Program-made: the position numbers and the translations under genes
In this document: positions 6,547-9,803 of the stretch, in pieces
Layout: each line of letters opens with the position of its first letter
How positions within the stretch are numbered: the stretch's first letter is position 1
Notes under the pieces: model-generated
Database searches by the model: none
Told to the model about the DNA's origin: nothing
What the model saw: the letters and a program-made list of their open reading frames with translations, nothing else
NCBI GenBank assembly: GCA_003523945.1
Contig: DOFS01000118.1
Span: 1 to 9,803 of the forward strand
Length of the DNA: 9,803 bases
Direction: 5' to 3'
Origin: Nitrospiraceae bacterium
GTDB taxonomy: Bacteria > Nitrospirota > Nitrospiria > Nitrospirales > UBA8639

Positions 6547-6867
6547 ATGGCCAATCCTAAGATCGAACAATTCAAGAAAGTGCTCCAAATGGACCCGAAG
6601 GACGAAACCCTGTGGTTCGGCCTGGGGAAAGCCTATATGAATGACGAAAATTGGAAAGAGGCCATTCCCGCCCTGGAACAATGCATCCAGGTGAAACCTG
6701 AATATTCAGCCGCCTATTTTGCGTTGGCTCAATCCCTTCAGCAGACACACGAATTTGAGAAATGCCAGACGATATGCACCGAAGGCATCTCCGTGGCCAC
6801 CAAGAATGGCGATCTCCTCGTCATTAAAAACCTGGAAGCACTCAAAGCGTCACTGCCCTCATCCTAA
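6547..6867 (+). CDS. Small tetratricopeptide-repeat protein
   Basis: The product has 106 residues from the ATG at 6547; an in-frame TTG at 6529 is possible but has no better ribosome site. Two clear TPR units are visible, residues about 19-52 (LWFGLGKAYMNDENWKEAI) and 53-86 (AAYFALAQSLQQTHEFEKC), with a preceding half repeat and a capping helix to residue 103. There is no signal peptide or membrane segment, so it is a cytoplasmic protein-protein adaptor; its partner is unknown. It is the only + strand gene between lolD and the right edge. It converges on the next gene with 40 bases between the stops and no evident terminator. Confidence 0.85.
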   Translation: MANPKIEQFKKVLQMDPKDETLWFGLGKAYMNDENWKEAIPALEQCIQVKPEYSAAYFALAQSLQQTHEFEKCQTICTEGISVATKNGDLLVIKNLEALKASLPSS

Positions 6868-6907
6868 CCGCTCTCATTTGGCCCCATCCATTCCCTCACC
6901 ATTGTCG

Positions 6908-7669
6908 TCACATCACCTCCCGGATAATCCGGAGTTCTTGGGAGCTGAGCGGATATCGGGCCACCGGGTTCACTGTCAACAATCGAATGCGAGGATTGCG
7001 CGGGTCCCCTGGCGGGCGAGTAACCCAGGATACCTGGCGAATACGGATGGGATTTCGTAATTCCTGAGCCGGTGCCTTCCATACCGTCAGCAGGATCGCA
7101 CTGAACTGAGGGACGTCGACAACCACCCCGATTAACATCGCCGCTAATCGCTGAAGGTCCAACGGAGGAATGTCCTGAGGACGCCCTTTTCCCCATGGTA
7201 AATCGGGAACACTGACTGCCAGCAACACCGGGGCGCAGTACCGTTCTAATTGCCTGGCTTTTTCGGCCATACGTGACAATAACCGCCTGACCAAGGCCTG
7301 TTCAAAAAACTCATCCGAGGACTCTAAGATTTGGTGAGGCTGCAGATGCACCGCAGGAGACTTGCGAGTAGCCCCCCGAGTCGATTGAATTACCGTGACT
7401 TCAACAAAAAATCGATGCGCACCTTCATAACATTCCAAGTCCGCCGTTCGCCCGCCAGAGGCCTCTAAAAATGCCACGGAAAAGCCGGCTTGTGCGAGAA
7501 AATACGCGGTCTCAATCTCGGCATGCGCCGACGCCGCCTGCCTGACCGAAAATCGACTGATGTGATCCCACAGCATCGCCAGTCGAGCTTGACTATCTCC
7601 GTCATCGCAGACTTGGGCAAGGGCCCGCCATTGACGGACAATCAAATCATCCTTGGGTTGAACTTTCAC
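6908..7669 (-). CDS. Hypothetical protein with possible PD-(D/E)XK nuclease-like core
   Basis: The product has 253 residues and no signal peptide or membrane segment. I do not recognise the full-length family. Residues 48-95 show the order expected of a PD-(D/E)XK core: a helix with E51 (AHAEIETAYFLAQAGF), then T-A-D77-L-E, then a beta strand ending FFVE90-V-T. The usual catalytic Lys of the E-x-K pair is Thr92, so the fold may be kept while activity is changed or lost. The rest contains a helical region (about 118-143) and alternating strands (about 147-235) without a known motif. The GTG start at 7669 follows an AGGGGG ribosome site. It stands alone: the next gene upstream ends 229 bases away, and there is no methylase or restriction partner in view. 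The nuclease reading is inference only. Confidence 0.75.
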   Translation of the reverse strand: MKVQPKDDLIVRQWRALAQVCDDGDSQARLAMLWDHISRFSVRQAASAHAEIETAYFLAQAGFSVAFLEASGGRTADLECYEGAHRFFVEVTVIQSTRGATRKSPAVHLQPHQILESSDEFFEQALVRRLLSRMAEKARQLERYCAPVLLAVSVPDLPWGKGRPQDIPPLDLQRLAAMLIGVVVDVPQFSAILLTVWKAPAQELRNPIRIRQVSWVTRPPGDPRNPRIRLLTVNPVARYPLSSQELRIIREVM

Positions 7670-7898
7670 CGTCCCCCTACAAGAGCACAGACGTCAAACC
7701 GGCTGATACTCCCCCGACATTTCCGCCCAAGCGTTCTCGTCAACACTCAGCCAGTATATCAAGTTGGAAGGCGTATCAGGCTTTTACTTTCGCATATGAA
7801 AAACACACACCCCGCGCCACCTCACACGCATCTGGTGGAGTCAACCAAAAGCCCACGACATCAGAGATTCAAACCGAAAGCCTGGCGGGCATGATGAA
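7670..7898. other. Intergenic gap upstream of the nuclease-like gene
   Basis: These 229 bases lie between two minus-strand genes and show no coding frame I would support. On the minus strand, TATACT (7759-7764) is a good -10 match but lacks a matching -35. TTGACG and TTGACT boxes occur without convincing partners. No hairpin terminator is evident for the gene ending at 7899. Confidence 0.35.
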
Positions 7899-8597
7899 TT
7901 AGAGCTTACCGGGGGGATGCTTCAATTCTTCGAGAGTAAAGTGTTTCGGGAGCATGACCGGAAACACCACACCAATGGGATCGCCACGCAGAATGGTCGT
8001 GGTCTTGTCCGGAGAAGGGTCCAATTGCAGCAGAAAATTCGTCACAAAGGCATCATGATCAGGCAGAAAATCATAAGGATTCGGGGTCAGTTTATATTCT
8101 TGCGTTTTGATCCCTTCCCAGATGGAGAAGGTCCGATTGGAGAAATAATAAAAATGATTGGGAAGATCCTTCATCATCATGCCGACTTGTTTGGGGTAAT
8201 AAAAACGAATGCCGCAATAGAGCTTGGGAAATCCACTATTCAGAATCGTATCGACATACATTCCTGAAAAGGACTTATACCCCAAGAGCCGCTCTTCAGG
8301 AAGAATAGGCGGAGACTGCCATTCAAAACCAGTACCTTTCCTGCGAAACCGGCAATCCGCCGGGGAACGGATGACCCAGCCATATTGCCCCACGGCCCGA
8401 ACCGGTCCACAATCATCCGGAATGACTTTGTATCCGGAGGCCGCTAACTCCCGTTGCTCAGGCAATGGCATATTGGTCATCAACGGGCGATGGGGATGGA
8501 AATCAAGCTTCAGTCGTTCCGGAGCAAAAGCGGTGGAGTATTCCCGCTCCCAATAAATAACCCATTTGTCGTCTGTGGTTCCCGGTAACGAACTCAT
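7899..8597 (-). CDS. Conserved-looking hypothetical protein, possibly DUF6065-like
   Basis: The product has 232 residues, soluble, with no signal peptide. It is rich in aromatic residues and Pro. The middle part, with QYGWVIRSPADCRF (71-84) and the late GDPIGVVFPVMLP (205-217), recalls the layout of DUF6065-type proteins. In that family, as I remember it, a G-W-x-I segment precedes a tryptophan-containing strand and a Pro-rich FxP motif follows; this is a remote, uncertain resemblance. No catalytic residues can be named. The ATG at 8597 has AAGGA six bases upstream, and this ribosome site overlaps the end of the flavodoxin gene, whose stop is only 10 bases away. The two are therefore probably co-transcribed and translationally coupled. 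Function is unknown. Confidence 0.82.
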   Translation of the reverse strand: MSSLPGTTDDKWVIYWEREYSTAFAPERLKLDFHPHRPLMTNMPLPEQRELAASGYKVIPDDCGPVRAVGQYGWVIRSPADCRFRRKGTGFEWQSPPILPEERLLGYKSFSGMYVDTILNSGFPKLYCGIRFYYPKQVGMMMKDLPNHFYYFSNRTFSIWEGIKTQEYKLTPNPYDFLPDHDAFVTNFLLQLDPSPDKTTTILRGDPIGVVFPVMLPKHFTLEELKHPPGKL

Positions 8598-8607
8598 GGA
8601 AGGTCCT

Positions 8608-9243
8608 TCATGATTGCCCTGGAAGCGCCTGACCTCGCTTGATCATCCACGCCACTTCAGCCACACGCTTTCCCAACGCCGATGCATCGGCACGTTCCGC
8701 ATCATTAATTCCAGGGCTGTCGCCTTCCGTCGTCGCTGAAGCGCCAAACGCTCCTCCGTCACTCACGACAATCATCTTGTTCCCAAGCATGGCTGCAAGG
8801 ATGGTCAACATTGTCAGTTCTTTTCCGCTGGATATTTGTCCACCGGTCGCAAAGGCTGCTCCAACCTTATTGCGCATCTTCCATTCAGGAAACACCCCAA
8901 ATTCAAACTGCCATCGATCAAAAAAAGCTTTGACTTCACCCGACATGTTGGACCAATAGACCGGCGAACCTACTATGACCGCGTCGCTGCCAAACAACTC
9001 ATCGGCGGTTACCTGTCCCACGGTTTTCAGGAGGACAATGGTCCCTGGTATCGATTCAGCACCCTTTTTCACACTCCTGGCCATCTCGGCCGTATGACCG
9101 GACAGGGAATGGTAGGTGACTAAGACCTGAAGGCTATCACTAACCTGAGACGGTTGGGCTTGCGCAGAAACCTGCACACACCCACACCACCAAACGAGGA
9201 CAGCCAGAGCTACCCTTAAGGTATTTCCTCGAAAAATCTGCAT
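8608..9243 (-). CDS. Exported flavodoxin / WrbA-like flavoprotein
   Basis: The product has 211 residues. The flavodoxin-like fold is shown by the FMN phosphate loop SLSGHT (46-51), the isoalloxazine loop GSPVYWSNM (92-100) followed by GEVKAFFDRW, and the ATGGQISSGKE segment (132-142), as in WrbA/NAD(P)H:quinone oxidoreductases. Unusually, residues 1-27 look like a Sec signal peptide: basic R5/R10, a hydrophobic stretch 11-22, then VSA or AQA cleavage sites. No good lipobox is present although Cys20 and Cys22 lie in the hydrophobic part. Flavodoxin-fold enzymes are normally cytoplasmic, so an exported one would need FMN delivered or bound before export. The ATG at 9243 has no Shine-Dalgarno sequence and no better in-frame start was found. 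It likely forms an operon with the gene 10 bases downstream. Quinone or redox-partner reduction is inferred. Confidence 0.87.
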   Translation of the reverse strand: MQIFRGNTLRVALAVLVWWCGCVQVSAQAQPSQVSDSLQVLVTYHSLSGHTAEMARSVKKGAESIPGTIVLLKTVGQVTADELFGSDAVIVGSPVYWSNMSGEVKAFFDRWQFEFGVFPEWKMRNKVGAAFATGGQISSGKELTMLTILAAMLGNKMIVVSDGGAFGASATTEGDSPGINDAERADASALGKRVAEVAWMIKRGQALPGQS

Positions 9244-9317
9244 AGGAGAATAAAACTGAAAAAGAGAAGTCGAATATCCCGACCTGAACGACCGATCCTC
9301 AGCAGCATCAAGCCCCG

Positions 9318-9503
9318 CTATCGGCGTTCAATTTCTTCGTCCATTTGCTCTTCTACCGATACATGGGTCAAGGCCCCTCGATAATCGCACTTATGACACC
9401 GTACCCGGAATTCCTCCAACCACTTCTCTTGCACAAAATGTTGATGACATTTTGGGCACGCAAACACCCCTTTCACATAATGCACCTGCTTCCGATACTT
9501 CAT
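9318..9503 (-). CDS. Small zinc-ribbon protein
   Basis: The product has 61 residues. The ATG at 9503 is chosen because GGAGGG (9511-9516) lies seven bases upstream; an earlier in-frame ATG at 9524 has none. Two CXXC knuckles, C16-P-K-C19 and C36-H-K-C39, are 16 residues apart and should bind one Zn2+ as a zinc ribbon. The N-terminus is basic and the C-terminus acidic (EEQMDEEIER). No enzyme domain fits in this length. Such small ribbons are often nucleic-acid or protein adaptors; no specific role can be given. It lies between xerD and the flavodoxin gene on the same strand. Confidence 0.8.
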   Translation of the reverse strand: MKYRKQVHYVKGVFACPKCHQHFVQEKWLEEFRVRCHKCDYRGALTHVSVEEQMDEEIERR

Positions 9504-9524
9504 AACCAAACCCTCCAAAGACAT

Positions 9525-9621
9525 AAAATTAATGCTCGGTGCTAGCCTGCCATAGGCCTTTTTCTAATTGCAAATTGGAATTGGCCAAATACCTCAACAA
9601 GGTCGCCTGCCGAACATCTGC
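9525..9621. other. Short gap between xerD end and the zinc-ribbon gene
   Basis: These 97 bases hold no gene. A weak GCCT/AGGC stem is present, but there is no U-tract and no strong promoter. Nothing further can be supported. Confidence 0.3.
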
Positions 9622-9803
9622 TCAAGACCCAGGGTGGTGAGGTGCCCCGATGGCCCTCGCGCGTTGTTTCCGGGGGAAGTATTGGTCATGAACCTTTTTG
9701 AGGCGGGCTTGCTCAACATGGGTATAGATTTGTGTCGTAGCGATGCTGGCATGGCCGAGCATCATTTGGACCGAACGAAGGTCGGCACCATGGTCCAATA
9801 AAT
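9622..9803 (-). CDS. xerD: Tyrosine recombinase XerD, C-terminal fragment (5' part outside window)
   Basis: The last 59 codons before a TGA at 9622-9624 are visible; the gene runs off the right edge. They hold the end of the catalytic domain: [17 protein letters not shown] with the conserved His (visible residue 17), then [11 protein letters not shown] with the nucleophilic Tyr (residue 26), followed by a C-terminal helix ending in a basic tail. The HGADLR...VQMMLGH...TTQIYTHV wording is closer to XerD than to XerC as I know them. XerD with XerC resolves chromosome dimers at dif during division. No dif-like site is visible here. An integrase of similar sequence remains possible, since the N-terminal part is missing. 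Confidence 0.85.
   Translation of the reverse strand, partial: LLDHGADLRSVQMMLGHASIATTQIYTHVEQARLKKVHDQYFPRKQRARAIGAPHHPGS

Noticed and set aside
9269..9283. Small GTCG/CGAC inverted repeat upstream of the flavodoxin gene
   Set aside because: Only four paired bases with a seven-base spacer; expected by chance and not enough for an operator call.
9568..9801. 77-codon open frame on + at the right edge
   Set aside because: The minus strand encodes an unmistakable XerD C-terminus with its catalytic His and Tyr; the + frame is its shadow.
1..9803. CRISPR arrays, tRNA, rRNA, transposase genes
   Set aside because: No regularly spaced direct repeats, cloverleaf, rRNA-like segment or transposase domain was seen on either strand.

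Overview
The window looks like ordinary chromosome of a Gram-negative, cytochrome-rich bacterium. My best guess is a Nitrospira-type nitrite oxidiser (phylum Nitrospirota). The reasons are an SmbP-like histidine-heptad protein, a membrane-anchored pentaheme c-type cytochrome of the c554-like kind, a LolD-type ABC ATPase, a XerD recombinase, and a base composition near half G+C. This assignment is inference; no rRNA or other decisive marker is present.

Layout. The left edge carries the 3' end of a lolD-like gene on the + strand. It is followed by about 550 bases without a convincing gene. That gap holds a hairpin-rich segment bounded by a perfect 15-base inverted repeat (394-408 / 716-730), then a strong intrinsic terminator (780-821) that serves the minus-strand gene to its right. 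From 943 to the right edge almost everything is on the minus strand. Reading leftward in coordinates, these genes are: a lipoprotein with a coiled coil and a ComEA-like helix-hairpin-helix (943-1704), with its own TTGACA promoter; a nitrilase-superfamily amidohydrolase (1876-2676); a terminator (2691-2723); and a four-gene run read in the order HDAC-like deacetylase (6331-5387), pentaheme cytochrome (5382-4060), tandem-domain rhodanese (4047-3178), SmbP-like protein (3102-2746). The gaps in that run are 4, 12 and 75 bases. A small TPR protein (6547-6867) is the only + strand gene in the middle and diverges from the HDAC gene.

The right third holds a hypothetical protein with a nuclease-like core (6908-7669), a hypothetical protein (7899-8597) closely following an exported flavodoxin-like protein (8608-9243), a 61-residue zinc ribbon (9318-9503) and the 3' end of xerD (9622-9803, running off the edge).

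How the genes might work together. The deacetylase/cytochrome/rhodanese/SmbP run is the only clear multi-gene unit. It joins two cytoplasmic enzymes (deacetylase and sulfurtransferase, neither with a signal peptide) to two envelope proteins (an anchored heme-c electron carrier and an exported metal binder). A role in sulfur or metal handling coupled to periplasmic electron transfer is possible but unproven. The flavodoxin/hypothetical pair is a second likely operon. I see no CRISPR array, tRNA, rRNA or recognisable insertion sequence with a transposase.
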